Source: Halioglobus maricola (GTDB lineage: Bacteria; Pseudomonadota; Gammaproteobacteria; Pseudomonadales; Halieaceae). From it: DNA of 64,000 bases. Both the position numbers and the translations under genes were made by a program. Shown in pieces: positions 26,801 to 36,748 of the stretch; position 1 is the first letter of the stretch, and every line of letters begins with the position of its first letter. The DNA lies in contig NZ_CP036422.1 of NCBI RefSeq assembly GCF_009388985.1, forward strand, positions 62,001 through 126,000. Reading direction: 5' to 3'. A model generated the notes under the pieces. It made no database searches. It was not told the DNA's origin and worked only from the letters and a program-made list of their open reading frames with translations.

Positions 26801-28213
26801 TTACTCGCTTTCGCTGGCGGTAGGTGCCGGTGGCACCTCCAGGTAGGCATCAAGACTGTAGATATCTTCAGGGCTTAACAGGCCTGCCTGCTCCTTCAGC
26901 AGCAGCATGCTGTAGATGTAGTCATAGCGGCTGTTGGCGTAATCGCGCACTGCGGAATAGAGCGTTTGTTGTGCGTTCAACACGTCGACAACGTTACGGG
27001 TGCCCACCTCGTAGCCCGCCTGGGTGGCATCAAGCGCACTTTTGGAGGACACGATGCTCTGCTTACGCGCTTTTACCCGGCTGATATTGCTGTTCACGGT
27101 CATATGCAATGAGCGCGTATTGGTGACTGTGTTGCGGCTCAGATTGATGCGCTGCTCCCGCGCAGCGTTGAATTCCTGAGCAGACTGGCGGCGATTGGCA
27201 CTGACCGCTCCGCCGGTGTAGAGCGGCAGGCTAAGGTTGACCGACCAGGAGTCTCCATCAGTCGCGTTATAAGGGGGGCTCAGGAAGTCAGTGGCGGGGT
27301 CGATGGTGCGTGAGCCATCTGTCTCGCTGTCGGAATAGCTGTAATTGCCCGAGATTTTGAAAGCGTGGCCGGTAGCCGCGGATTTTGAATTCTGGCGCGC
27401 TGCTTCCTCGCCGTACTCGGCTGCTTTCAGGGAAAAATTGTTCTGCAAGGCGAAGTCTACCCAGGCAGAGCGATCGTTGGGCTCGGGGGGGTTGGGCTCG
27501 AAATCTTCCTGCAGGATGTTGAGGCTGGAGTGCGTCTGGCCGGTGAGGACTGAAAGTCTTTCCAGGGCCACGGCGACATCGTTTTCGTCGACGATCCGAT
27601 TGACCTGGGAGAGGTCGTAAGCGGCCTGCGCCTCGTAGACATCGGTGATAGCGATGAGGCCGACTTCGAAGCGCTGCTGGGTCTGTTCCAGCTGGCGTTC
27701 AAAGGCTTTCTCCTCGGCGATTGACGCAGTCAGGTTGTCGTGGGCGCGCAAGACTTCGAGGTAGGCATTGACCGTACGCACAATCAGGTTGAGTTGATTG
27801 CCGGCGAATGTCGCCTCCGCCTGCTTGGATAGCTCTTTACCCGCTTTAAAGCTGAACCATGCCGGCAGGTCGAACAACGGCTGGTTGAGAGAGACCGTAA
27901 AGGCATCCGTATAGGTATTGGTGCTGGTGGTAGAGGCAATTGTGGCGATCCCGCCATTATCTACGGTGAGGCTTTCGGAGTCGGTGTCGGTGTCGGAACC
28001 GGAACGGGCGTAGCTGGCTCCAATTTGAGGCAGCAGGCCGGAGAGGCCGAGGGCTTCATTTTCCTTGTTGGCCAGATAAATGGCTTCCTCAGCCTTGAGT
28101 TGGGCGTCGTTTGCGAGGGCGAGTTCGTAGATGTCGCGCAGTGATTCCGCGCTTGCGCCCATCGATGCCGTGTAGAGTGTCAGCGCGATTAGCGCCACTC
28201 CAGTCCGTTTCAT
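26801..28213 (-). CDS. tolC: TolC family outer membrane efflux protein
   Basis: 470-residue outer-membrane channel subunit. A signal peptide (MKRTGVALIALTLYTASMGA, cut after SAES) precedes long coiled-coil helices rich in Ala, Gln and Glu. It begins SLRDIYELALANDAQLKAEE, the classic TolC start. The repeat halves are visible as QTQQRFEVGLIAITDVYEAQ and DATQAGYEVGTRNVVDVLNAQ. The ATG at 28213 has AAGGAA; the frame extends to 28285 without support. It probably serves as the outer channel for several inner pumps, perhaps including the RND pair at 31736-35948, which has no channel gene of its own. Confidence 0.94.
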   Translation of the reverse strand: MKRTGVALIALTLYTASMGASAESLRDIYELALANDAQLKAEEAIYLANKENEALGLSGLLPQIGASYARSGSDTDTDSESLTVDNGGIATIASTTSTNTYTDAFTVSLNQPLFDLPAWFSFKAGKELSKQAEATFAGNQLNLIVRTVNAYLEVLRAHDNLTASIAEEKAFERQLEQTQQRFEVGLIAITDVYEAQAAYDLSQVNRIVDENDVAVALERLSVLTGQTHSSLNILQEDFEPNPPEPNDRSAWVDFALQNNFSLKAAEYGEEAARQNSKSAATGHAFKISGNYSYSDSETDGSRTIDPATDFLSPPYNATDGDSWSVNLSLPLYTGGAVSANRRQSAQEFNAAREQRINLSRNTVTNTRSLHMTVNSNISRVKARKQSIVSSKSALDATQAGYEVGTRNVVDVLNAQQTLYSAVRDYANSRYDYIYSMLLLKEQAGLLSPEDIYSLDAYLEVPPAPTASESE

Positions 28214-28411
28214 ATTCCTTCCTCTATAAAGGTCATGCTGACAAAAGCTGTGAGAGAGTTTAGCAGTCGCAAGGGTTCCTTGCATTGTGTGAACTGCCGC
28301 CCAAAATGGCCGTAGTCACGGCTATCATAAGTGGTACACTGCCGGCAGGTCCATGACATAGATCGCACCCAACAGGGGATTCGTCGCAAGGTGAAAAAAG
28401 GTTAGCCCGTC

Positions 28412-28864
28412 GTGCATGCTGCCAAAAGCAAACAGTTCAGGTTAAATCTCGCAGAGCTTCACGCCATCTGTGAGGCGAACTATGCGCGGCTTCTACGCTT
28501 GTTTCCGGACTATGAGAGCAGTAATAACCGCGAATTCATGGTCGGACCCGCGACAGTGCGCCTCGAGGTCACCGAGCGTTGCCGTTACACCACGATTTTT
28601 TGCATTCACCAGCAGCATGCCCAGGCGCAGTGGCTGGGGCGCCTTAGAATTGAGGTGCGTGCCTATCACGATGCCGGCATGCTCGAGGTGGGCAGCTTCC
28701 AATCGCATCGTCGAATTCAGGGGCGCTACGAGTACCCCAACGAACAGATGTTCCAGCAAGACGAGAAGTCCCAGCAGAATCGGTTTCTCGCCGATTGGCT
28801 GGATCACTGCCTCGGCAACGGCCTCAGTGCCGCACCGCTGGCGGTCGGAAACTCCGGCGCCTAG
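28412..28864 (+). CDS. DUF1249 domain-containing protein
   Basis: 150-residue soluble protein of the DUF1249 family, known from the nudF-DUF1249-cpdA-yqiA-parE gene order of gammaproteobacteria. Conserved stretches: NYARLLRLFPDY near residues 23-34, VTERCRYTTIFCIHQ, and the C-terminal RYEYPNEQMFQQDEKSQQN. Its function is unknown. The start is GTG at 28412, with only weak purine-rich sequence upstream. Eight bases separate it from cpdA. The ADP-ribose pyrophosphatase gene nudF that usually comes first is missing here. Confidence 0.85.
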   Translation: MHAAKSKQFRLNLAELHAICEANYARLLRLFPDYESSNNREFMVGPATVRLEVTERCRYTTIFCIHQQHAQAQWLGRLRIEVRAYHDAGMLEVGSFQSHRRIQGRYEYPNEQMFQQDEKSQQNRFLADWLDHCLGNGLSAAPLAVGNSGA

Positions 28865-28872
28865 TTAGCACA

Positions 28873-29709
28873 ATGACCAATCCCGTCTCTATCGCCAACG
28901 TGCAACCTGCAACCGACGTGGTTCGCGTGGTTCAGCTCACCGATGTGCATCTCTGCCAGCAGCGCGGCGGCACACTCCTGGGCATGAATACCGATGAATC
29001 CCTGCAGACGGTGATCCGCAAGGTGTTGCGGGAGCGAGACCAGATTGATCTGGTTCTCGGCACCGGTGATCTTTCTGACAGGGGAGCTCTTGAAGCCTAC
29101 GAGCGGCTGGAAACCTATTTCGAGGCGCTGCCCGCGCCTCATTTTTGGTTGCCGGGTAATCACGATGACCGTGGTCAGATGCTGGCCGCGGCGCGCAGCG
29201 ATGATCGCCTCATCGGTGAGATTCGGGCAGGGAATTGGCAAATTCTGATGCTCGACTCTCAGATACCGCGGGAAGTGGGAGGGCGCCTCGGTGCGGCTGA
29301 GCTGGCGCGGTTGGAACAGGCGCTGGGACGGGCAGAATCCGCAGGCTTGCACAGCCTGCTCTGCCTGCATCATCAGCCTGTCTCCATTGGCAGTGCCTGG
29401 ATCGATCAACAGATGGTCGAAGACGCTGCTGCATTCTGGGCTCTCATTGAGCGTTTCAATTGTGTGCGCGGTGTTTTGTGGGGTCATGTTCATCAGGAAA
29501 TTGAGCAGGAGCGGGGCCCAGTGCGGCTGATGGCTTCGCCTTCGACCTGTGTCCAGTTTGCGCCTGAGAGTGTGGAATTTCAGGCTGACGGAATGCCGCC
29601 AGGCTATCGCTGGCTCGACTTGCACAGTGATGGCCGTATTGATTCGGCGGTGTCGCGTATCGAGGAGGAGCTGTACGTCGACCTCGAATCAGATGGCTAT
29701 CTCGACTAA
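28873..29709 (+). CDS. cpdA: 3',5'-cyclic-AMP phosphodiesterase
   Basis: Calcineurin-like metallophosphoesterase that hydrolyses cAMP and so tunes CRP/Vfr signalling. 278 residues. All metal-binding motifs are present in order: VQLTDVHL (D, H), GTGDLSDRG (D), LPGNHDD (N, H), LLCLHHQPV (H) and GVLWGHVHQE (H, H). The ATG at 28873 is chosen; the frame is open upstream to 28795 but that overlaps DUF1249. Coupled in one operon with DUF1249. Confidence 0.94.
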   Translation: MTNPVSIANVQPATDVVRVVQLTDVHLCQQRGGTLLGMNTDESLQTVIRKVLRERDQIDLVLGTGDLSDRGALEAYERLETYFEALPAPHFWLPGNHDDRGQMLAAARSDDRLIGEIRAGNWQILMLDSQIPREVGGRLGAAELARLEQALGRAESAGLHSLLCLHHQPVSIGSAWIDQQMVEDAAAFWALIERFNCVRGVLWGHVHQEIEQERGPVRLMASPSTCVQFAPESVEFQADGMPPGYRWLDLHSDGRIDSAVSRIEEELYVDLESDGYLD

Positions 29710-29836
29710 ATCCCGCGACAGGGAACAATCCCCGAGGCAGCAAAAAATATCTCCTGAGTTCCCTCCGCTGACCTTTCCCTCATGTACAATGCGATGAACC
29801 CGGTCATTTCCTCAAGTAGTATCAAGCAACACCATA

Positions 29837-31723
29837 ATGAGTTCATATAACGCCGAAGATATCGAAGTCCTCACCGGACTAGAACCCGTGCGCAAGCGCC
29901 CGGGTATGTACACTGACACCACCAGGCCCAATCACCTGGCTCAGGAAGTCATCGACAACAGTGTCGACGAGGCCCTCGCCGGCCATGCCGACCAGATCGA
30001 GGTCGTGTTGTTCAAGGACGGCTCTGTGTCCGTTTCGGACAATGGCCGCGGCATGCCGGTGGATATTCACCCGGAGCAAGGTAAGCCAGGGGTGGAAGTA
30101 ATTCTCTCCACGCTGCATGCCGGCGGCAAATTCTCCAATAAGAACTACCAGTTCTCGGGCGGCCTGCACGGTGTTGGGGTTTCTGTAGTCAATGCCCTGT
30201 CCAATGAATTGATCGTGACCATCAAACGCGATGGCAATGTCCACCAGATAGCGTTCTCTGGTGGTGAGAAGACCTCCGACCTGGAAGTCATCGACAGCTG
30301 TGGCAAGCGAAATACCGGTACAACTGTAAAGTTCACTCCGGATCCCGAGTACTTTGATTCGGTAAATTTCTCTGTCTCCCGCCTGGTGCACGTGTTGCGT
30401 GCCAAAGCGGTGCTGTGTCCTGGCCTGCGGGTCAAGTTCAAGGACGAGAAGAAGGGTGAGACCGAGGAGTGGTACTACGAAGACGGCCTGACGGATTACC
30501 TGGCCGACTCCACGATAGATTTCCCGGCGATTCCGGAAGAGCCCTTTACCGGCAGTTTTGCCGGCTCCACCGAAGGGGTCGACTGGGCGGTTCAATGGTT
30601 GCCAGAGGGCGGTGAGGTAATTACCGAGTCCTATGTCAACCTGATCCCCACCGCACAGGGCGGCACCCACGTGAATGGTTTGCGCACGGGTCTGCTGGAT
30701 GCGATGCGCGATTTCTGTGAGCTGCGCAGCTTGTTGCCCCGGGGAGTGAAGCTCACGCCGGACGATATCTGGGATCGCTGTTGTTACGTGCTCTCTTCCA
30801 AGCTGGAAGACCCCCAGTTCTCCGGCCAGACCAAAGAGCGACTGTCCTCTCGCGAGGCGGCCGCGTTCGTTTCAGGTGTAGCCAAGGACGCCTTCAGCCT
30901 GTGGCTGAATCAGCACACTGAAGAAGCGGAAAAACTCGCGGAGATGTGCATTAACAATGCCCAGAGCCGCATGCGCAGCGCGAAAAAGGTCGTGCGTAAG
31001 AAAGTGACAGCTGGCCCGGCACTGCCCGGTAAACTGGCGGACTGTTCTGGTGACGACCCGACTCGCGGTGAACTCTTCCTCGTTGAGGGTGATTCCGCGG
31101 GTGGCTCGGCGAAGCAGGCCCGCGATCGAGAGTTTCAGGCGATTCTGCCGCTGCGCGGCAAGATCCTGAATACCTGGGAAGTGGATTCACAGGAAATTCT
31201 GGCCTCCCAGGAGGTGCACAATATTTCTGTGGCGCTGGGCATCGACCCTGCCTCGGATGATCTGTCCGGCCTGCGTTACCACAAAGTGTGCATTCTCGCG
31301 GATGCGGATTCGGATGGTCTGCACATCGCTACCCTGATATGCGCGTTGTTCGTGCGTCACTTCCGCAGCCTGGTGGCAGCCGGCCACGTGTTCGTCGCCA
31401 TGCCACCGCTGTATCGTATCGATGTGGGCAAGGAAGTCTATTATGCCCTCGACGAGGCAGAGAAGCAGGGTGTGCTCGATCGTATCGAGGCCGAGAAAAA
31501 GCGCGGCAAAGTTAATGTGCAACGCTTCAAGGGCCTGGGTGAGATGAACCCATTGCAGCTGCGCGAAACCACGATGGATCCTGATACCCGTCGCCTGGTG
31601 CGGCTGGTGTTGGACGCTGGCGACGATACCAACAGCATGCTGGACATGTTGTTGGCCAAAAAGCGCGCCTCTGACCGCAAAGCCTGGCTTGAGGCTAAAG
31701 GCGCCCTCGCCGAAGTTATCTAG
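29837..31723 (+). CDS. parE: DNA topoisomerase IV subunit B
   Basis: ATPase subunit of topoisomerase IV, which separates daughter chromosomes. 628 residues, like E. coli ParE (about 630) and shorter than GyrB (about 800, with an insert). GHKL motifs are visible: EVIDNSVDEALAGHA, DNGRGMPVDIHPE and GGLHGVGVSVVNALS. The TOPRIM metal site is LVEGDSAGGSAKQARDREFQ, with DADSDGLHIATL downstream. The 127-base gap upstream contains TACAAT (29785-29790), a possible -10 box, but no yqiA esterase gene, which usually sits here. Confidence 0.96.
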   Translation: MSSYNAEDIEVLTGLEPVRKRPGMYTDTTRPNHLAQEVIDNSVDEALAGHADQIEVVLFKDGSVSVSDNGRGMPVDIHPEQGKPGVEVILSTLHAGGKFSNKNYQFSGGLHGVGVSVVNALSNELIVTIKRDGNVHQIAFSGGEKTSDLEVIDSCGKRNTGTTVKFTPDPEYFDSVNFSVSRLVHVLRAKAVLCPGLRVKFKDEKKGETEEWYYEDGLTDYLADSTIDFPAIPEEPFTGSFAGSTEGVDWAVQWLPEGGEVITESYVNLIPTAQGGTHVNGLRTGLLDAMRDFCELRSLLPRGVKLTPDDIWDRCCYVLSSKLEDPQFSGQTKERLSSREAAAFVSGVAKDAFSLWLNQHTEEAEKLAEMCINNAQSRMRSAKKVVRKKVTAGPALPGKLADCSGDDPTRGELFLVEGDSAGGSAKQARDREFQAILPLRGKILNTWEVDSQEILASQEVHNISVALGIDPASDDLSGLRYHKVCILADADSDGLHIATLICALFVRHFRSLVAAGHVFVAMPPLYRIDVGKEVYYALDEAEKQGVLDRIEAEKKRGKVNVQRFKGLGEMNPLQLRETTMDPDTRRLVRLVLDAGDDTNSMLDMLLAKKRASDRKAWLEAKGALAEVI

Positions 31724-31735
31724 CTCCGGCCAGGC

Positions 31736-34700
31736 TTACCCGTCGCGCTGCTCCTGGTGGATGCGAAAGAAGATAGCGTAGAGGGTAGGCACCACCACCA
31801 GGGTGAGCAGTGAAGCAAAGCCCAGGCCAGCCATAATCGTCACTGACATGTTCACAAAGAACACGTCGCTGAGCAGTGGAATCAGCCCCAGAATAGTGGT
31901 GGCCGCTGCGAGCATGACCGGTCGCATACGGCTGACGGCTGAATCCAGAATCGCCTCGTAGCCTTCTTTTCCTTCGTCTATCTGCTGGTCGATTTCTTCG
32001 ATCAGCACAATGGCATTCTTGATCAACAAGCCCACCAGAGAGAGTGCTCCCAGCAGGGACATGAAGTCGAAGGCGCCACCTGTCGATAACAGCCCCGCAG
32101 TTATGCCGACGATTGCCAGCGGCACAGTCAGCCAGATGATCGTCGGTTGGCGCAGTTTGCCGAACAGGAAAATACTGGTGAGTATCATCAGCAGGAAGCC
32201 AACGGGGAGAGATTTTCCCAGGCCCTTCTGCGCATTCACCGAATCTTCATACTCACCACCCCAGGCAAGAGAATATCCGGCAGGAAGCTCTATTGCCTCG
32301 ATCTGGGGCCGGAGGCGCTCAAACAAGACGGTGGCATTGCCGTCGTTCGGGTTGCATGAAGCAATAATGGTCTGGATACGGTCGCGACCGCGGATTACGC
32401 CGTTTTCCATACGTGTCTCGTAGCCCGAGACGATCTGGGACATAGGCACGGAGCGGCCCAGCACCGGGCTCCATACCTGCACATCGCGCACGTTATCGAT
32501 GTCGACGCGCTCTTCCTCTGGCGCTCGCAGCTGAATCGGCAGCAGGCGTATGCCATCTCGATAGACACCTACCGGTGCTCCCTCAAAGGCATAGCGGAGA
32601 AAACCGCCGAGAGTTTCTCTGTTGACGCCCAGCTGGCGGCCTACCTGCTCGTTGAAAATGGGTGTCGCTACTTTGACCGGGGCGCGCCAGTCATCGCGCA
32701 CATCTGAGGAATAGTTGTCGGCGCGCATGATCGCCTGGGCCTTGCTGGAAAGTTCACGCAGCACTTCAGGGTCCGGGCCGGAGAATCTAGCCTCGATCTT
32801 GGCATCGCGGCCGGGTCCTATCCGCATGGCTTTTATGATCGGGTCTGTCCAGGGCATTTGCTCGCGCATATACGTTTGCGTTGCTGCCCATATCTCGGGA
32901 ATCTGTTCCAGTGACTCGGTCCGCACGATGATCTGCGAATACACCGGCGCCGGTTCGCGCGAATCATAGACCAGAGTAAATCGCTGGTGTGGGCCGCCAA
33001 TCACAGACGTGGTCTGAGCGACGCCGGGTTGCTGGCGGATAAATTCACTGACTTTGAGGGTGTCATCGCGGGTAGTGCGAATATCAACGCCTTCTGGCTC
33101 CCATACGTCCACAAAGAATAGCGGTGTGCTGGAGTCGGGGAAGAAGCCACTCTTGACGTTGCCGAAACCCACCACCGCAGCAGCAAACAGGCCGGCGACC
33201 ACGCTCAGGGTGATCCAGCGGAAGTTGACGGCAGTGCCGACCAGGCCGCGATAGGCGCGGAACAGGCCTCCACCATAGGGGTCTTTGTTTGCTGCGGCGG
33301 GGTCGGGTTTGAGCAGTAGCGCACAGAGCAGGGGGGTGGTGCTGACCGCTGTAATCCAGCTGAGTGCCAGCGATATCAGGATTACGTAAAAGAGCGAGCT
33401 GGCGAACTCTCCGGTATTGTCGGGGGACAGGCCGATGGCCGAAAAGGCGAGAATGCCGATCGCCGTGCCGCCCAACAGGGCCCAAATAGTCTTGCCGACG
33501 GCTTCGCGGGCGGCCTGCTCAGGACTCTGGCCCGCATTCATCCTGATCAGCATGCCCTCGGCGACCACGATCGCATTGTCGACCAGCATACCCAGCGCAA
33601 TTACTAGTGCACCGAGCGAGATACGCTGTAGCTCTATGCCGTACATATCCATGATGAACAGGGTGCCAGCCACTGTGATCAGCAGTACAGCGCCGATCAC
33701 TATCCCGGTGCGTAGCCCCATGAACAACAGGAGAACAACGATTACGATGGCGACCGCCTGGCCAACACTGAGAATAAAGCCGCCTACTGATTTGTCGACC
33801 TCCGCTGGTTGGTTATAGACCGGGGTGATATCCATGCCCGCCGGGATGATGGTTTGCAATTCGTGCAGTCTGCGCCCCACCTCTGTGCCCACATCCACCA
33901 CGTTCTGGCCTGCGGCCATGGAGATGCCCAGGCTTAATCCAGGCATACCGTTGACGTAATAGATTTTGTTGGGCACCTCTTCGTAGGCGCGGGTGATAGT
34001 GGCGATGTCTTTAAGGCGAATCAGGCGGCGCTCGCTGGAGGAGATCAGCAGGTCGCCCATTTCCTGGACCGATTGGAACGCACCTGTAGGGCTGAAGCGA
34101 AGATAGTCGTTGCCTACCGCTACGTTGCCGGCGTCCACGACGACATTCTGGGAGCCCAGCACATCTGCAATTGTGGCCAGGTCAATGCCCAGCTCGGCTA
34201 TGCGGCTGCGCGAAATATCGAGATAGACCACCTCACGCTGCTCGCCGTCGATAACAACCTTGCGCACGCCATCGACGAGTACCAGCTGCTTTTTAATTTT
34301 ATCGGCCGTGTCGTAGAGATCACGCCAGCTATAGCCTTCACCGTGCAGCATCAGGTAGATGCCGTACACATCGCCGAAATCGTCGAGAACGATCGGTGCC
34401 TGTGCCCCTGGTGGCAGGCTAGGTGTGACATCGACAATTTTGCGGCGCAACTCGTCAAAGATATTGGGCAGGTCTTCGGCTTTGTATTCATCCTTGAAGT
34501 CGATGAGGATATCGGAGAGGCCGGGTCGCGAAACCGACATCTTGATCCATTTCACCTGCGGCATTTTCTGGATGGCATCTTCCAGGTGGTAGGTCAGCTC
34601 ATCCTGTACTTCCTGCGCGGTGGCGCCAGGGTAAGGTGTGAGGATCTTTGCTGACTTGATGGTAAACGGGGGATCTTCAAGCTTGCCCATATTGTTGAAG

Positions 34701-34783
34701 GCGAAGAGACCGCCGCCAAGCATGATAACGACCAGCAACCAGGAGGTAACCTTGTTGCGAACCGAGTATTCACCGATATTCAT
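31736..34783 (-). CDS. RND family efflux permease (HAE1-like)
   Basis: Proton-driven inner-membrane exporter, trimeric. 1015 residues with the two-fold RND layout: one membrane helix, a periplasmic loop of about 300 residues, six helices, then the same again. The proton-relay Asp is in LGMLVDNAIVVAEG near residue 395-405. Repeat motifs ATAQEVQDELTYHLEDAI and NVVVDAGNVAVG are HAE-type. The ATG at 34783 (MNIGEYSVRNKV) is chosen; the frame continues to 34918 inside the adaptor gene. It follows the adaptor by 28 bases. Substrates unknown. Convergent with parE. Confidence 0.93.
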   Translation of the reverse strand: MNIGEYSVRNKVTSWLLVVIMLGGGLFAFNNMGKLEDPPFTIKSAKILTPYPGATAQEVQDELTYHLEDAIQKMPQVKWIKMSVSRPGLSDILIDFKDEYKAEDLPNIFDELRRKIVDVTPSLPPGAQAPIVLDDFGDVYGIYLMLHGEGYSWRDLYDTADKIKKQLVLVDGVRKVVIDGEQREVVYLDISRSRIAELGIDLATIADVLGSQNVVVDAGNVAVGNDYLRFSPTGAFQSVQEMGDLLISSSERRLIRLKDIATITRAYEEVPNKIYYVNGMPGLSLGISMAAGQNVVDVGTEVGRRLHELQTIIPAGMDITPVYNQPAEVDKSVGGFILSVGQAVAIVIVVLLLFMGLRTGIVIGAVLLITVAGTLFIMDMYGIELQRISLGALVIALGMLVDNAIVVAEGMLIRMNAGQSPEQAAREAVGKTIWALLGGTAIGILAFSAIGLSPDNTGEFASSLFYVILISLALSWITAVSTTPLLCALLLKPDPAAANKDPYGGGLFRAYRGLVGTAVNFRWITLSVVAGLFAAAVVGFGNVKSGFFPDSSTPLFFVDVWEPEGVDIRTTRDDTLKVSEFIRQQPGVAQTTSVIGGPHQRFTLVYDSREPAPVYSQIIVRTESLEQIPEIWAATQTYMREQMPWTDPIIKAMRIGPGRDAKIEARFSGPDPEVLRELSSKAQAIMRADNYSSDVRDDWRAPVKVATPIFNEQVGRQLGVNRETLGGFLRYAFEGAPVGVYRDGIRLLPIQLRAPEEERVDIDNVRDVQVWSPVLGRSVPMSQIVSGYETRMENGVIRGRDRIQTIIASCNPNDGNATVLFERLRPQIEAIELPAGYSLAWGGEYEDSVNAQKGLGKSLPVGFLLMILTSIFLFGKLRQPTIIWLTVPLAIVGITAGLLSTGGAFDFMSLLGALSLVGLLIKNAIVLIEEIDQQIDEGKEGYEAILDSAVSRMRPVMLAAATTILGLIPLLSDVFFVNMSVTIMAGLGFASLLTLVVVPTLYAIFFRIHQEQRDG

Positions 34784-34811
34784 TGGAGAGCGTCCTCGTA
34801 TCCGGCGCGGT

Positions 34812-35948
34812 TCACTGGGGGTCGTCGGCGCGTGGGATCGCCTGCTCGGTCTCGGCCAGACGGGTAACCCGCATGCCCTCTGCCAGGTAGGCGGCGCCGA
34901 CAGCGACGATTTGTTCACCGCCGTTCAGGCCACTGGTGACCTCGATAGAACTGCCGGACATACGACCGACTTCAACTGGATTGCTGGACACGGTCATAGT
35001 CTCCGGATCGAGAACCCATACCCTCGGGGCGAGTCCTTCGTCCGCTTGAACGGCTCGGACTGGAACCCATTTAACCGCTGTTGCGTTGACCGCATGGCTG
35101 AGGTCCATGACCACGTCGCCGGTCATCCCGGGAAGCAGGGGAAACTCATCCGGGGCATCCATGGTGAACGTGGCGCGGAAGGTCTGGGTTTGTTCGTCGG
35201 CCTTGGTGGCGATTTCCTTTGGCCGCAGTGGATAGGGGGTGTCGCGGTGACCTTCGAACACGGCGTGGGCGCGGACAGTGGTGGCTGTTTCGGCATCGCC
35301 GACAGACGCCTTGCTTCGACCTGGCCCGCGAATATTGCGAACTACGGATTCCGGCAAGTCAATGATGATGTCGAGCTCGTCGATATTTTGTAGCCAAATC
35401 ACCGTCTGGCGGGCAACGACCTCTTCAAAATTCTCTACTGCGCGACTGGCAATGCGCCCTGTAAAAGGCGCCATCAGCACGGTGTAATCTACATCCTGTC
35501 TGGCGGCTGAGAGCGCGGCTGTGGCCGTGCGGAATTCAGCTTCCATGCGATCGTAATCGACCCGCGAGATATTGCCGTCGGCGATGAGTTCCTTGCCCCG
35601 CTCGAAGTTGCGTACCGCATTGTCGTAGCTGGCCTGACGATCTTCGAGGACAATGTTGAAGTCGGTGGGGTCGAGGCGGGCCAGCACCTGTCCCTCCTGC
35701 ACCAGGTCGCCTTCCTTGATCAGCAGCTCCTGTAGCTGGCCGCCCACCCTGAACGCAAGTTCGGCTCGCTGGGTCGCATCGACCCGGCCTGGGAAAGAAC
35801 GAATGGCTTCTGTTGAGCCGCCTTCAACGGTGAATAGCCTTACCGGGCGCGATGAAGGAGGCGGTGGTTCGGGTTCCGGACCGCCGCAGCCAGTGACAAA
35901 GATCAGGCCAGCCAAGCTAATGGCGAGCGGTAACTTTCGGTGCAACAT
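34812..35948 (-). CDS. RND efflux periplasmic adaptor, lipoprotein
   Basis: Membrane-fusion protein linking the permease to an outer-membrane channel. 378 residues. The signal peptide ends in a lipobox (VTGC, acylated Cys21), followed by a Pro-rich linker. The HlyD/AcrA core is clear: the split lipoyl domain halves RVDATQRAELAFRVGGQL and YTVLMAPFTGRIASR flank a short alpha-hairpin, and a beta-barrel domain follows. The ATG at 35948 has AAGGAG ten bases upstream; an ATG at 35966 overlaps that site. First gene of the two-gene pump operon; no regulator or channel gene is present. Confidence 0.92.
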   Translation of the reverse strand: MLHRKLPLAISLAGLIFVTGCGGPEPEPPPPSSRPVRLFTVEGGSTEAIRSFPGRVDATQRAELAFRVGGQLQELLIKEGDLVQEGQVLARLDPTDFNIVLEDRQASYDNAVRNFERGKELIADGNISRVDYDRMEAEFRTATAALSAARQDVDYTVLMAPFTGRIASRAVENFEEVVARQTVIWLQNIDELDIIIDLPESVVRNIRGPGRSKASVGDAETATTVRAHAVFEGHRDTPYPLRPKEIATKADEQTQTFRATFTMDAPDEFPLLPGMTGDVVMDLSHAVNATAVKWVPVRAVQADEGLAPRVWVLDPETMTVSSNPVEVGRMSGSSIEVTSGLNGGEQIVAVGAAYLAEGMRVTRLAETEQAIPRADDPQ

Positions 35949-36012
35949 GTGTCCAGACTCCTTCACGGCTTATCAGGGCAAGCATAGCACTGCCTGCAGC
36001 CTAGTGAACCCG

Positions 36013-36732
36013 TTAGATGGAGCTTTGATTGACCCTCGCCATCAGTTCCTCGGCGGTTTCCTTGCGTTCGGAGTATCGGTCGACCAGATGATCTGCGATA
36101 TCCCGGGTGAGTAGTGTGAACTTCACCAGTTCCTCGCAGACGTCGACGATGCGATCGTAAAAACCCGAAGGCTTCATCCGATCATTCTCGTCAAACTCTC
36201 CCCAGGCCTTGGCTACAGACGATTGATTGGGGATAGTGATCATCCGCATCCATCGGCCCAGCACGCGTAGTTGGTTAACGACGTTGAAAGACTGGGAGCC
36301 GCCCTCTACCTGCATCACCGCCAGGGTTTTACCTTGAGTGGGGCGCACAGCACCAATGCTCAGGGGCACCCAGTCGATTTGGGCCTTCATGATGGCGGTC
36401 ATGGAGCCGTGACGCTCGGGTGAGCACCACAACTGCCCTTCGGACCAGGTCATAAGGTCTCGTAGTTCCTGAACCTTGGGGTGAGTCTCATCACCATCGT
36501 CCGGCAGTGGCAGGCCGGTGGGGTTGAAGATGCGGGTTTCGCAGCCCATTGCCTGCAGCAGGCGCGCGCTCTCTTCGACCACCAGGCGACTAAAAGAGCG
36601 CTCTCGCAGAGATCCGTAGAGCAGCAGGATACGCGGCGCGTGGGTGGCGCGCTCGGTGGGTATCAGTTGTTCCTGACTCGGGACTTCGAGGCAATCAGGC
36701 GCGATATTCGGCAGTGTATTTGAATCAGTCAT
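36013..36732 (-). CDS. arsH: Arsenical resistance NADPH-dependent FMN protein
   Basis: Flavodoxin-fold oxidase/reductase that in other bacteria oxidises methylated or organic As(III) to less toxic As(V). 239 residues. The FMN phosphate loop is [18 protein letters not shown] near residues 54-71; [15 protein letters not shown] and [14 protein letters not shown] complete the flavin site. The ATG at 36732 gives the typical N-terminal arm of ArsH; the frame is open to 36795 but would overlap acr3. Last gene of the ars operon, 16 bases after acr3. Confidence 0.94.
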   Translation of the reverse strand: MTDSNTLPNIAPDCLEVPSQEQLIPTERATHAPRILLLYGSLRERSFSRLVVEESARLLQAMGCETRIFNPTGLPLPDDGDETHPKVQELRDLMTWSEGQLWCSPERHGSMTAIMKAQIDWVPLSIGAVRPTQGKTLAVMQVEGGSQSFNVVNQLRVLGRWMRMITIPNQSSVAKAWGEFDENDRMKPSGFYDRIVDVCEELVKFTLLTRDIADHLVDRYSERKETAEELMARVNQSSI

Positions 36733-36748
36733 GTTTTTCGTTCGCAAT

